A stretch of DNA of 64,000 nt, taken from Camellia lanceoleosa (lineage: Eukaryota > Streptophyta > Magnoliopsida > Ericales > Theaceae). The notes beneath the pieces are model-generated. The model was given only the letters and a program-made list of their open reading frames with translations. It searched no databases and was not told where the DNA came from. Positions 24,227 through 35,895 of the stretch are shown here, piece by piece (the first letter of the stretch is position 1; each line of letters begins with the position of its first letter). The stretch spans positions 43,171,932 to 43,235,931 of the forward strand of contig CM045760.1 in the NCBI GenBank assembly GCA_025200525.1. The letters are read 5' to 3'. Made by a program: the position numbers and the translations under genes.

Positions 24227-24712
24227 GGCCCGAAATCGTTGGCTTGAAACCCAAAACGACGTTGTTTTGGGTTTCATTTTCTTTTTCTTTTTCTTTTTCT
24301 TCCTTTTCTTGCTTTTTTTTTCTTTTTCTTTTTCTTCCTTTTCCTGTTTTTGAACAGAGACACATAGGTGAGAGAGAGAAATGAGAGAAAAGAAGAGGAA
24401 GAGAAAAGAAGGAGAAAAGATGGGGAGAAAGAGGAGGAAGATCGACGGTGATGGCAGTGATCGAAGCTGTAGTTGAATCGGATCTGGGTCTGATTCTTCT
24501 TTTTTTTTTTGGTCTAATGATGATGTGTTGATAAAGATGTTGTTGTTGTTGTTGTTGATGATGATGATGTGTTGATGAAGATGTTGTTGATTTTTTATTA
24601 TTTTTTTTTCCTAGTGGATCTGATCTGATCTGATTTTTTTTTTTTTTTTTTCTAGTTGATGATGTGTTGATGAAGATGTTGTTGTTGATTCTTCTTCTTC
24701 CTCTTCTCTTCA

Positions 24713-24743
<31 letters not shown>

Positions 24744-24903
24744 CTTCTTCTTCTTCTTCTTCTTCTTCTTCATCTGCTTTTGCTTGTTCTTCATCATCTT
24801 CAAAACAGTGAGAAAGAAAAAAGAAAAGAAACAAAAAAAAATATTCAAAACGGCGTCGTTTTGGATTCGGGGCAAGTTCGAGCTCAAACAATTCGGGCTA
24901 CGT
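24227..24903. mobile_element. TIR element with coding-like or leader-like filler
   Basis: Left end GGCCCGAAATCGTTGG... with AAACGACGTTGTTTTGG; the right end is an inverted relative, with AAACGGCGTCGTTTTGG and CAATTCGGGCTA. Between them lie pyrimidine-rich runs, ATGATGATG-type repeats, a (TTC)n microsatellite at about 24713-24769 and a short G+C-richer patch near 24440-24490. The Lys-rich and Phe-rich open frames here are translations of the microsatellites, not genes. No clear TSD was found. Confidence 0.55.
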
Positions 24904-25023
24904 ATCACAGTTGGACTTGATTATGACTCATTATGACGTTAGTTATGACTCATTATGATATTGATTATGCCTTATTATAATTGTTATTTAGTTATAAGTA
25001 AAGATCTTGTTATACCTTATGTG

Positions 25024-25567
25024 TAGGAATGGCCATTTTAATCCGATCTACGGGGCCTGTCTATACCCTCCTGAATGGGGCAAATTTTACCCGACCCGAC
25101 ACTTATGTAGGGCGGGGATGAATTATAGTTTGGTCACCCGCAAAGGGGGTGGGGTGGTGTGGGGGCAAGGGCGGGTATCACCTCTCCTGATCCAAACCTA
25201 ATTCGATATAATTAAAAATATATAAATAAATAATATATATGTATATATATAAATATAATATAATTAGATATCAGAAAGAAATACTAAAATTCTCTGATTC
25301 TATTTAAATATAAATAAATAATAATTCTAAAAATCTCATTATTTATATATATGAAAACAAGAGAAATTATTTAGTGTGTTAAGTATTTAAATGATTCTCA
25401 ATTTTTTTGGCTATTTGAAATGTGGTTGGGTATCTGCAAAGGCGGGACTGGGGTTGAGAATTTTCACCCATAGCGGTGTTGGGGTTGGGGCGGGGGTAGG
25501 GTTTATACACGGGGACAGGAGCGGGAGATGACAAACCCGCCGCAAATTCACCCCGTGGCCATCTCCA
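25024..25567. mobile_element. Non-autonomous hAT element
   Basis: Ends TAGGAATGGCCA and, inverted, TGGAGATGGCCA. The flanks are CTTATGTG at 25016-25023 and CTTATGTG at 25568-25575, a perfect 8-bp duplication diagnostic of hAT insertion. The subterminal parts are G-rich (GGGGCGGGGG) around an A+T-rich core. No transposase is present. Confidence 0.88.
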
Positions 25568-25575
25568 CTTATGTG

Positions 25576-26534
25576 GTCTTTAATTATGACTCATTACTAT
25601 TATTTTTTAATTATAATTGAAAATAATTTAATTATGATATTTATGATAAATAATAGTCATAAATTGCAGTAGTACACATTTTGAGGTTGTGTATTATAAA
25701 ATAACCGTTTTTAAAGAATTTTAAATGACCCTTTTTAAAGAATTTTAAGTTATTATTCCTAAATATATCTAGATTGAAGAAGTAGGAATCAGGTCTGATT
25801 GTAAAATATACATAGGACAGTAAAATATGATTAGTTTATTTTAAGAATAAGGACCGAATGTATTGAAAAATCAACTCAAATGGTACGATTTGAACTAAAT
25901 AGAGTAGTTTATAATTTGTTTGATTTGTTTTAGGCTAAGCAAAAAAATCACAAATTGATTCGATGCAAACAAAATTACACTGTTTGATTTGGTTTTATCA
26001 GTGCATAGTTCGGTCTCGGTTCTTAAAATAAGTTAATCATATTTCACAATTTGATTTGTGATTTTATAATTATAGTTTCAGTTTAAAACTAAACCAAACC
26101 AAATCAAGCCATTTATATATATATATATATGAATATAATTTGTTATTTATGATAGACACTCTATTATCTTATTAATATCCTCTATATATTGATAAATTGT
26201 TAATCAATTACTTACAAGTGTGTTTTTGTTTAATAGCATAACTAATTTTGTTTATAAAATGATAATATATTATGGAAAGTTTGTTAAAAGTCAATTTTTT
26301 AACTTTTGACTTTTAAAAAATTCGCTTAGATCCTTTATGTCATGAAACCTAGTAATCTAAATCAATTAAATGGTAACTCGTTCCCCTTAAGTGGCGCGTT
26401 GCGCCTGTCTCTAGGTATTTCAAAAAGTGAGCAAGGAGCGTCGCATTGACGCTTGGCTGCAGTGAAAAAGAGGCAAAAGTTTCCGCATTTTTTTGGACAA
26501 GCGTAGATAAAGAAACTAGTCCAAGATTATAGGT
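25576..26534. other. Gene-free A+T-rich stretch
   Basis: No gene is supported. GATTTGGTTTTATC and AAACTAAACCAAACCAAATC near 25978-26105 look like the arms of a decayed TIR element. A short G+C-rich patch near 26390-26470 (GGCGCGTTGCGCC) precedes the LINE and may belong to its 5' end or be unrelated. Confidence 0.45.
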
Positions 26535-29500
26535 TTAGGTTACCACATGGAATATAAGAACTTCAATTGGTAAGACTATAATGTCATGATTAGGAAGAGA
26601 GTTAGTATAGCTTGCGTACAAGAAACTAAGTAAACGGGGTGAGAAAGCTTGGAAAATAGAGGATACCGATTTTAAGCTATATTATAATAGCAAGGATAAA
26701 CACAGGAATGTGGTGAGAATAATAATTGTCAAGAGTCTTATAGAAAAATGTAGTTGAGGTTATTAGGAAAAGTGATAGGATTATATTAGTTAAACTAGTT
26801 ATTGAAGAGAATATAGTAAACGTTATTAGTACATATGCCTCCTAGGTAGGATTAAATAATCAGACTAAGAGAGGTTTTTGGGACCAAATGGATGAAGTAT
26901 TACATGAGATACCCGTAGGAGATAACCTAGTCATAGCTGGTGATTTCAATGACCATATACGAGTAGATAAACCAGGTTATGAGATAGTGCATGGTGGGTA
27001 TGGCTTTGGTGATAGAAATGAGATTAGAGAGAGTATTTTGGATTTTGCATTGACTTCTAACCTAGTGGAGGCCAATACTATATACGAAGAGAGAGAAGTA
27101 TTTGATAACCTTCAAGAGTGGGTCAATTAGGAACCAAACAAATTACTTTTTAGTAAGAAAATGAGATCGTCTAAAATGCAGCAACTGTAAGGTGATTTCT
27201 GGAGAGAGCTTGATATCTAAACATAGGATTTTGGTATTAGATTTATGCTTTAAAGAGCAATACCAAGCTTAGAAAGATAGTGGGCGTCGTTGGACTAGAT
27301 GGTGGGACCTAAAAGGGGATAAATTAGACACATTTAAGAATAGAATGAATAAATAAGATATTTAGGACTTGAAAGATGATGCTAACACTATGTAGAACTT
27401 GAAACTCAATTGTATGAAGAGAATTTCAAGGGAAGTTCTTGAAGAGTCGAAAGGAAAGGGACCCAACTTTAGGGAAACTTCTCGGTGGAAGGCAGAGGTC
27501 CAAGCAGTAATAAAGACAAAAAAAGAAAACTTTAAAAAGTGGCAAAAGTAAAACTGAGGAAAATCTTAACGCTGTGTTTGGTTGGAGGATTTGAGGAGGG
27601 ATTTGAAAAAGGAAAGGGAAAAGTTAGGTGAAATGTGAATAAAATATACCTACATTTCACCTAGTTTCACACACCTTTTCCCTTTCCCTTTCCAAATCGC
27701 TCCCCAAATCCTCTAACCAAACACAACATAAGTGTTACAGATTAGCTAATAAGGAGATCAAAAAAGTAGTGAGTGAGACTAAGTTAAAAGCCTATGATGA
27801 CCTATACACTAGACTAGATAGTAAGGAGGAAGAGAAGATGATATACAAACTTGCTAAGATAAGAAAGAGGAAAACAAAAGATTTTAATTAGGTTAAGTGC
27901 ATCAATGGTGATAACTCTAAGGAGATGATGAAGAATGAAGAGATTAAAGAGATCTGGAAGAATTATTTTGAGAAGTTAAATGAGGAACATGGAGGTAGGT
28001 CAAAAAGAGATGAAGTATGCAGTAATAAGGAAAACCAAGACTATGGGTTCTATCGTAAGATTAGAGACTTTGAAGTGGAGTTTGGACTTAAGAAGATGAA
28101 ATTGAATAAGGCTTTAGGACCTAATGATATACCTATTGAAGCGTGGAAATGTTTGAGTAAGAAGGGGGTTGTTTGGTTGACTAGGTTATTTAGTAAGATT
28201 TTGTTGAGTAGGAAAATGCCAAAGGAGTAAAGGAAGAATATTTTAGTGCCAATATATATAAGAATAAAAGAGATGTCTAGAATTGCAACAACTATAGAGA
28301 AATCAAGTTAATGTGTCACACAACGAAAGTGTGGGAGACAGTGATGGAATGTCAATTGCGAGATATAACAGAGGTATTAGAGAATTAATTTGGGTTTATG
28401 TCTGCTAGGTCAATAATAGAAGCGGTTTATTTTTTTAGGAGAGTAATAGAAAGTATAAAGAAAAGAAAAGAAAAAAAAAGAGACATTCATATGGTTTTTA
28501 TCGATTTGAGAAAGCATATGATAGAGTTCATCGGGATATAATCTGATGGGTGTTAGAGAAGAAAAAGGTGGCAAAAGGTTACATTAATGTGATTAGAGAT
28601 ATGTATGAAGGTGTAGTGACCACTACTAGATCGTCTGCTGGAAAGACGAGTGAATTTTCAATTACTGTAAGATTACACCAAGAATCAACCTTAAGTCCTT
28701 ATCTTTTCACTTTAGTTATAGATGAGTTGACGCACAATATTCATGATGATGTGCCATTGTGTATACTTTTTGCAAATGATATTGTTAGTGAATGAGAGTA
28801 GAGGAGTTAACACTAAGTTGGAGATTTGGAAAAAAACACTGGAATCTAAAGGATTTATGATCAGCAAAACTAAGATAGAGTATATGGAATGTAATTTTAG
28901 TAACAGTCACAATGAAAGCAGAGGAGAAATGAAAATTGAAAATCAAAAACTACCTAAGAGTGAATATTTTTATTATTTATGATCAATTATCACAACGACT
29001 GGGGAAATTGAAGTAGATGTGATCCACAAAATTAAGGTATGGTGGCTTAAGTAGAAGAGTGTGTCTAGAGGACTATACGATAAACGAATATCCATTAGAC
29101 TAAAAGGGAAGTTCTATAGAACAACTATTAGGCCAGAGATATTGTATGAGACCAAATATTTGGCAACTTAGAAACAATATATAGATAAGATGAGTATTGT
29201 TGAGATGAAGATGAGGATGTTAAGCTGGATGTGTGACAAAATTAGAAAAAAACAGAGTTAAGAATGAGTGTATTTGAGAATAGGTAGGAGTAGTACCGAT
29301 AGAAAATAAGTTAAGAGAAAATAGATTGCAATGATTTGGTCATTTACAACGGAGACCAACAAAGGCAATATTGAAGAGATGCGACACAATGACGGTAAAT
29401 GGTAGTGTTAAAGGAAATGATAGACTTAGATTGACATGGACTAGTATATTTAATAGAGATGTAAATATTCTTAATTTGACTATCGAAATCACTTGGATAA

Positions 29501-29560
29501 AGTCGAGTAGAGAAGAAAAATTCATGCAATGCAGCTAACCCTATTTGATGGAGTTAAGAC
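26535..29560 (+). pseudogene. Dead LINE (RTE-like): endonuclease plus reverse transcriptase
   Basis: The reading begins near 26540 with TWN-like endonuclease sequence and ACVQETK. An endonuclease segment at 26888-27130 includes GDFND and the LDFALTSNL region. Reverse transcriptase pieces lie at 27925-28230 (KALGPNDIPIEAWK) and 28550-28795 (GYINVIRDMYEG, LSPYLFTLVIDELT). The C-terminal part continues to about 29540. Stops and frame changes interrupt it throughout. The catalytic FADD box reads FAND (28769-28780), losing a metal-binding Asp. The 3' tail is TTTGGTTTGGTTTGG, a short simple repeat rather than poly-A, as is usual in the RTE clade. A Tourist MITE at 27570-27728 is inserted between the endonuclease and reverse transcriptase. 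The clade is assigned from remembered family features. This copy cannot move by itself. Confidence 0.85.
27570..27728. mobile_element. Tourist-like MITE nested in the LINE
   Basis: Ends CGCTGTGTTTGGTTGGAGGA and, inverted, TGTTGTGTTTGGTTAGAGGA, flanked by TAA at 27567-27569 and TAA at 27729-27731. The 159-bp insertion interrupts LINE sequence and therefore postdates it. Confidence 0.85.
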
Positions 29561-29963
29561 TTGATTTGGTTTGGTTTGGTTTGCTTTTGACTTTTAACCC
29601 AATTGTCAAAATAGGCCAAAGTCGATAAAAATTATAATTAATGATTAAAGGGTTGTTTGGCAACCTATGAAAATAACATATTTATTGCATTTTTATTTTA
29701 TTTAGATTACATTACTGTTTATTTAAATTACATAACCTTTTTATCACATTATAAATCTTTTCTTAAATAATAAATAATTTATTAAAATAATTTATTCTTA
29801 AACAATTTCTAAATCTCGATTTATTTCCAAAACTGAATCAAATCAAACTATGGGCCGCTGGTAATTTTTCGTCCTCAGCCCTACTTCAAACGCGTGAAAG
29901 TGCGAGCAAATAGAAAAGGAACTTTCGCCATGTTGGTTTTGTTTTTTATTAATGGAAATTTGA
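29561..29963. other. Gene-free A+T-rich stretch
   Basis: Between the LINE tail and the next MITE I see only A+T-rich sequence and nothing recognisable. Confidence 0.5.
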
Positions 29964-29966
29964 TAA

Positions 29967-30995
29967 AGTGGTTGTTTGGGATATTTTAACTAAAGCGAAT
30001 TATACTAACAGTCTTTATAATTTGAGACTCGTATTATTTTAGTTCCTAATTTTTTAATTGTGACACATTTGATCTTAAATTTTGAATCTTGTTCTAAATA
30101 AGGGCAATTGAAGACATTTTTGTTTAATTTTAAGGGCAAAATTGTCAATTTGATAAAATATAAACTAATTTGACAAAAATAAATATGAAAAAATATTTTT
30201 AAATTTTTAAAAAAAATTTCTACCCACTAAAGATAAAATTATGTAAAATTAATAAATATTTTAGACTTTTTTTTTTACCAAATTAATTTTTATTATTTGT
30301 TTGGATAATGATCATGTAATGGATGGTTGTTAGGATTTTAACGTGTAATCGATATATTTAATACATGAAATATTTTTAGTTTGGAATTTTTTAATTTAAT
30401 GAATTAGTTTAATAATGATATCAAAGTTGCCGCCATATTTGATTTTTGAAAAAATAGAAACTAATTTAATAAAAATAAAAATCACCCATTACATGATCAT
30501 CATCTAAACCAATAATAAAAATTAATTTGGTAAAATAAATAAATAAATAAATAAATAAATAAATATCTAAAAGATTTATCAAGTTTACATAATTTTATCT
30601 TTTGTAGGTAGAAATAATTTTTAAAAAATCAAAAATATTTTTTTGACATTATTTTTTGTCAAATTAATTTATATTTTATCAAATTGATGATTTTGCCCTT
30701 GCAATTAAACAATATTATCTTCAATTGTCCTTATTTGAAATAATATTCAAAATTTAGGGTCAAATGTGTCATAATTGAAAAGTTATGAACCCAAGTGACA
30801 CAAACCCCAAACTATAGGGATCGTTAGTATAATTCGTCATTTTAAATAATTGCATTTTTTGATTTTTTATGAAATATGAGTAGAGTTTGAAGTGATGTGG
30901 TAGAGAAGTAATGTGGCTGAAATAAGATGATGTGACTTAGATAAGATAATGACTTTTTAATTTTTTGACTTTCTTAATATATGCCAAACAAGGCC
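29967..30995. mobile_element. Tourist-like MITE split by a MULE MITE
   Basis: The outer ends are AGTGGTTGTTTGGGATAT and, inverted, GGCCTTGTTTGGCATAT. Flanks TAA at 29964-29966 and TAA at 30996-30998 give the 3-bp Tourist duplication. Without the inserted MULE at 29992-30838 and its duplicated target the element would be about 170 bp, close to its relative at 56319-56498. Confidence 0.7.
29992..30838. mobile_element. Long-TIR MULE MITE, copy 2
   Basis: Ends AAAGCGAATTATACTAACAG and, inverted, GACGAATTATACTAACGATC, matching copy 1 at 11984-12826 in ends, length (847 versus 843 bp) and internal sequence. Flanks ATTTTAACT (29983-29991) and ATTTTAAAT (30839-30847) match at 8 of 9 positions. It is nested in a Tourist-like MITE. 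Confidence 0.85.
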
Positions 30996-31037
30996 TAATA
31001 GTCTGTGGAACCTACTTAAAGAGTGTTTGGTTGAGAA

Positions 31038-31835
31038 CAATGTTTTAAAAACCGGACCGGTGGTCGAACCGGAAAAGGGATCGGGTGGACGGGTCACCGG
31101 TTCAACCGTCGGGTTGAACCGGAATCGAACCGTGACGTAATAAATATATTTAAATTATATTTAAATAAAAATATAAGTAATAAAATTATAAATTAAAATA
31201 TTAAAAATATTAAATTATCTTAAATATTTGTCCTAATATTTTTTTTATTGAAAAATATAATAATATATTTTAAAATATTATTAATTTCAATTTTGGAAGA
31301 TGAAATCAAATATTTAATATTCCCTTCATATGATTTTAATTCAAATAATTTGATTGAAAGGAGAGCAAAATTTTTGGAGGGATATCAAAATTTCAATATT
31401 CCCTCCAATACATTTAATTGAATCCCACATGGATTTCTTGAATTTTTTTGAAAGAGTTTTTTTCTTATAAATAGATGAAGACTTTCACAATAATTTCATC
31501 AAACTCTTAATGGGATTCCTCACAAGAGGAGACCCTTGAAAAAGAGTTTCAAATTAAAATTTTCTTATATTCTTATATTTTATATTTATATATATATATA
31601 TATATAAAATAAGAAAGAAAGAAAGAAAAGAAAAAAAAAACAAAAAAAAACAGAGTCGGGCCGGGTCGGCCTTCGCTCACGGTTCAACCGCGGTTTTTCC
31701 CGGTTTCTCTTAAATACACCGGTTTTTGTCTTTGACCGGTTCAGGGGGTATTTCCGGACCGGAACCCCGACCGGTCGACGGTTCAACCGGTCGAACCGGC
31801 CGGTCCGGCCGGTCCGGTCCGGTTTTCAAAACCAT
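31038..31835. mobile_element. MULE-type MITE with CCGGACCGG-rich ends
   Basis: Ends CAATGTTTTAAAAACCGGAC and, inverted, ATGGTTTTGAAAACCGGACC. Flanks GGTTGAGAA at 31029-31037 and GGTTGAGAA at 31836-31844 are a perfect 9-bp duplication. The terminal 100 bp on each side is built from CCGG/ACCGGT words; the core is A+T-rich. No transposase is present. Confidence 0.88.
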
Positions 31836-31844
31836 GGTTGAGAA

Positions 31845-33470
31845 TATAAGTGAAGGGATAAACTATTCCTTGGACTAATAAACTCCCATGTGGTAGAACT
31901 AACAAAATTATGGGAGAGTTTTTAATTAGAAATTAAGTTAGATGATTAGTAAAATTTTAAATGATTTTTAAGTAAATATTATATTTTTTAAAATAAAAAA
32001 AATAATTATAAAAAATATTAATTTTATATATTAATACTATTTATAGTATTACTAATTTGATAGTGTGTAAATAAATACTCTTTATTTTATATCTTTAATT
32101 TAATATTATCATATCAATAATCTCATCTGAGAAATTTTTAAATACAAATAGAGTACATGTTATGTAATACCTTTTCATATTGTGATTGGTTTTGATAATA
32201 GAATTCACTGCATTTATATTAAGGTCTCTTTTAGCAATAGGTCGGTTTAGTCAAAAAGTCAAAAAGTTATTAAAAAAGCCAAAAAAGTCAACAATCCATA
32301 TCAAAAAATCAAAGATTCTCTTTTCTTTCTACTTTTTACAAATTTTTTCGTAAAAAACCAAAAATTCATCCCAAACATACTAAATTTTTTTAGCTCATAT
32401 TTTAGTTAAATAGCCAAAAAGTTACTAAATTAGCCTGTCTCCAAACGAGGCATAAATATTTAAAAAATAATAATAAACATATACATTTGTGATTAGTAAA
32501 AGATAATATCACGTAATACTCCTTTTTAGGAAGTGGGTTATAATTCACTTACCAGATTATAACCCACTTCCCCCCTCATTAAAAAACTACTTATAAGTAG
32601 CTTTTAATCAAAAAATTAAGAGATTGTTTGGAGTGTCTTAAATAAGTGCACTTTTTGGACTAAAAAATTGAGGAAGAAAATATGAATATTTGGGTTAATT
32701 TTTTGACTTTTTATGGAAAAATATGTAATAAAAAATTGTAAAAATTGATTTGTAGGGAAAAATTAATATTGGGATTTGTGCAGCCATAATTGTTGACTTT
32801 TGGTAAATAATGTTAACTTTTTAATTTTTTGAGTAACTTTTTGGCTTTTTTGATACAACAATGCTAGGTATTATGAAAAACCTTTCATGAAAATAATCAT
32901 GAAAATTTTGTGACCCTTGGATTACACTTAGAATAAAGTACCACACACTAATCGAGGTAATTCAAAGATCATAAATTTTTCATGATCATTTTATAAAAAA
33001 ATTTTATGATCCCTAATTTTTTCCTTTTTGATATATGTTAAACTTAACCTAATTATAACTATCTTCTCAAAATAATCCAAGTGGTATATAAAAATTTCTC
33101 CATCACTCCTCAATCACGCCGTATTCGAGCTTCGCATGGTTTTCCTCACTAAAGTGAGTCCTCAGCTCAACCACGCGACAGTGAGGCGCGTGGTTTCAAA
33201 TCTTTTTAGGAAACTATAATTAGGTTGTTAATGGAACAGCCTTATTCAATGCACTACACTGGAAAATTACATCACCGACCTACCAAACTTGTCATATTCT
33301 TTAAATTACCCCCCACCATATGTTTTGTTGTTACCGATCATAACAAGGTTGGTTGTACTTGCACAATGTTAAAATAAATAAATAAATAAAACTTGTACAA
33401 AAATCCCATCCACATTGATGCACAAACAAAAATATTTGAGACTTCAAAATAAAAAATTCTACAAAGGGAT
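31845..33470. other. Gene-free A+T-rich stretch with MITE remnants
   Basis: There is no gene. Sequence near 32240-32450 and 32625-32840 belongs to the Tourist-like families seen intact at 33474-33738 and 56047-56315. A short G+C-richer patch near 33110-33190 (TCCTCAGCTCAACCACGCGAC) is unrecognised. Confidence 0.5.
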
Positions 33471-33473
33471 TTA

Positions 33474-33738
33474 GATCAAGTTCGACAAGTTAAAAAAAAA
33501 AATTAAAAAGTCAAAAAATTACTTAAAAAGTTAAAAATTTATCACTATTCACCAAAAGTCAAAAATTACGACTGCATAACTCTTAATTTTTTTCCAACAC
33601 ACTAATGTATACAATTTTTTAATACATATTTTTTCATAAAAAGTCAAAAAGTTAATCCAAACAATCATATTTTTGTCCTCAATTTTTTAGTCCAAAAAGA
33701 CAAAAAATATACTTATTTAGGGCGCCCCAAACAATCCC
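33474..33738. mobile_element. Tourist-like MITE, first of a back-to-back pair
   Basis: Ends GATCAAGTTCGACAAG and, inverted, GGGATTGTTTGGGGCGCC. Flanked by TTA at 33471-33473 and TTA at 33739-33741. A relative lies at 56047-56315. Confidence 0.75.
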
Positions 33739-33741
33739 TTA

Positions 33742-33931
33742 GGGTTGGTTTGGGAAGTGTAGCCTAGGCTAAAAAACTTAGTTTCGGAAGAACTTTTTGA
33801 CTTTTTTGAATTTTTTTGTAAGAGAAGAGTGTAATGATTATGAATTGAATGTAATGTTTTGTTGTGGCTAAATTAGCCTATTTTATCTTTTGTGGCTATT
33901 TTAGCCACAAATCATCTTTCCAAACGGACCC
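33742..33931. mobile_element. Tourist-like MITE, second of a back-to-back pair
   Basis: Ends GGGTTGGTTTGGGAAG and, inverted, GGGTCCGTTTGGAAAG. Flanked by TTA at 33739-33741, shared with its neighbour, and TTA at 33932-33934. It is 190 bp and non-coding. Confidence 0.82.
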
Positions 33932-34067
33932 TTAATCTCACCTTATGATTTGATATTTTACTTTATGATTTTTTTTATTATTTATTTTTATGTATTGCCA
34001 CATCACTAAAGTTAGCTTTATAATTCTAACTCTAATGCTCTCTATCATTTCCCATGAATGAATCTAA

Positions 34068-34677
34068 GCTCATTTGGTTTATGTTTGAATTATGATTTGA
34101 GTTTTGCCTTGTATTTTAAATTTTAAGTTTTTAAAATAAGTTTTGAAAAGAAAAAATATATTTGATTATGAGTTTTTTTTAAAAAAAAGAATTTGGAGTT
34201 TTATTTTGAAATTTTTTGGGTTTATTTTTTTTAATATTAAAAACTTTCTTAATTTTATTATAAGTATTTATTTATTTATTTATTTTAATGTGTGTTGTAT
34301 TTACTACATTTGTATGCTATATATTTTTAAAATTTTTAATTTTAAATATTTTATTTTATTTTTTAAATTTTTTAAATTTTTAAATTTTTTAAAATTTTAA
34401 ATTTTTTTTGAATCGCCCATATATATATATATATATAACAAATTATTTGAGCAATACTTAAAAAAATAACAAAATATTTTTTTTGAAAAAATAAAAAAAT
34501 AAAATATATATATTTTTTCAAAAATAAAAAATAATATTAAGTAATAAAATAAAAAATTATTTTTGATTTTTTTTTAATTTTAATTAGAGGTTTGAAAAGA
34601 GTATAGTTATGAGTTTTAAAAACAATTTTGAAATTTTTTTTTATCCAAATCATAATTCGAAAACAAAACCAAAGCTA
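34068..34677. mobile_element. TIR MITE, A+T-rich
   Basis: The left end AGCTCATTTGGTTTATG...GAATTATGATTTG is matched inverted at the right end (CAAATCATAATTC...AAACCAAAGCT). The core is almost pure A+T with an (AT)n run near 34419-34437. The Phe/Ile-rich open frame inside is compositional. No clear TSD was found. Confidence 0.55.
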
Positions 34678-34697
34678 TCCTGATTCTCGGTAGAACT

Positions 34698-34890
34698 AAT
34701 GCCTATATAAACAAAACGGTTGTGATTTGTGGCACTAATTTGTTAAGCATTAATGCACTAATTTCTATATCAGGTAAAAAAAATTAAAAAAAAAACAAAA
34801 AAAAACAAAGTTACCAAAACAGGAAATTAGTGCCATTAGTGCCAACAGTTTTAGAGCCACAAATCATTTTTCTAAACAAAATTTGTATAT
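34698..34890. mobile_element. Small TIR MITE
   Basis: Left arm AACAAAACGGTTGTGATTTGTGGCAC and an inverted right arm (GCCACAAATCATTTTTCTAAACAAA) enclose a shared inner inverted repeat, CACTAATTTC / GAAATTAGTG. Non-coding; the TSD is not clear. Confidence 0.5.
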
Positions 34891-35298
34891 AAAAAAAAAT
34901 TCATTAAGAATAACGTGTCTCATTTATAACTATTTATTAGAAGTCAAAATACCTATCACTTTGATTCATAATTACAAAAATATCATTAACACATTGTTCT
35001 TGACTACACACTTCTTTTTTTTAGTTACAACTGCACGCTTGATAATGCAGAAAAAATTAGATTCAATAATCAAACTCGGTTGAACCATTAAATATTATTC
35101 TATATTAATAATTATAAAAATACTATTGACACATTATATTATTTTAAATTTTATACGAAAATTATATATGGATATCATTTTTCTTATATTAATTATGCTC
35201 GAATTTGGCTTGACACTTGATAATGAAGAAAAAATTTGATTCAATAATCAATCTCAATTGACTGGTTAAATATTATTAAAATATGTATATATAATTTA
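34891..35298. other. Gene-free A+T-rich stretch before the copia element
   Basis: This stretch contains an imperfect duplication: CTTGATAATGCAGAAAAAATT near 35038 and CTTGATAATGAAGAAAAAATT near 35216, each with similar flanks. No gene is supported. Confidence 0.5.
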
Positions 35299-35303
35299 TT
35301 TTA

Positions 35304-35893
35304 TGTTAGTAGGTATTTTAATATTATAATGTGTTAATGTGTTATTGTTGATTTTTCTTTTCTTTCCCTCTAAGTTTCCAAGTCTTGGTCTTTGTCCACC
35401 AAAACTTATCCATCTAGTCATCATCAAGTCTTCGCCAAGACTTTCTAGTCTAAGTCTTCTAAGTCCACCATGCTTATCCTTTTAAGTCCATCCGTTCCTT
35501 ATCCACCTAAAACCTTGCCTATTAAGTTTTGATTTCTATATATATTTGAGCTTAGGTCCTATCTAGAGGGACACGAGAGGTGAAAAAGTTTTGAGTTGCT
35601 TTGTTATGTCTAATGTGAGATTATCAGGCAAATAAAAAAGGGTGTGTGTGATAAAGTTTTGGGTTCAACCAATTGTGCAGTATTGGTGAACCATACGACT
35701 TAGTCGAGCTGTTGTATCCTGGGGAGGACAAGTCAAGATTTTTTCTGTTGCACCGGTGTGAGACTTTGTCTAACCGCAGAGGGCTTGAATCTCCTTAAAG
35801 AGAGCGAGTTTTTCGCGCCTCAGCCCTGATAATAAGTTATTGCAATTTTATTATTTGTATTTTCTGGTGTGTTATTTGTAATTATCACCAACA
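35304..35893 (+). repeat. 5' LTR of the copia element
   Basis: It starts TGTTAGTAGG and ends ATTATCACCAACA. A TATA-like TATATATATTTG at about 35538 would place the transcript start near 35570. The word TTGAATCTCCTTAAA at 35785-35799 is complementary to the primer site region just after the LTR. Confidence 0.92.
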
Positions 35894-35895
35894 AT

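Noticed and set aside
24652..24908. Open frames rich in Glu, Lys or Phe
   Set aside because: They are translations of a (TTC)n/(GAA)n microsatellite in three frames, with no conserved content.
34143..34400. 85-codon Phe/Ile-rich frame that looks like membrane segments
   Set aside because: The sequence is nearly pure A+T inside a TIR MITE; the residues reflect base composition.
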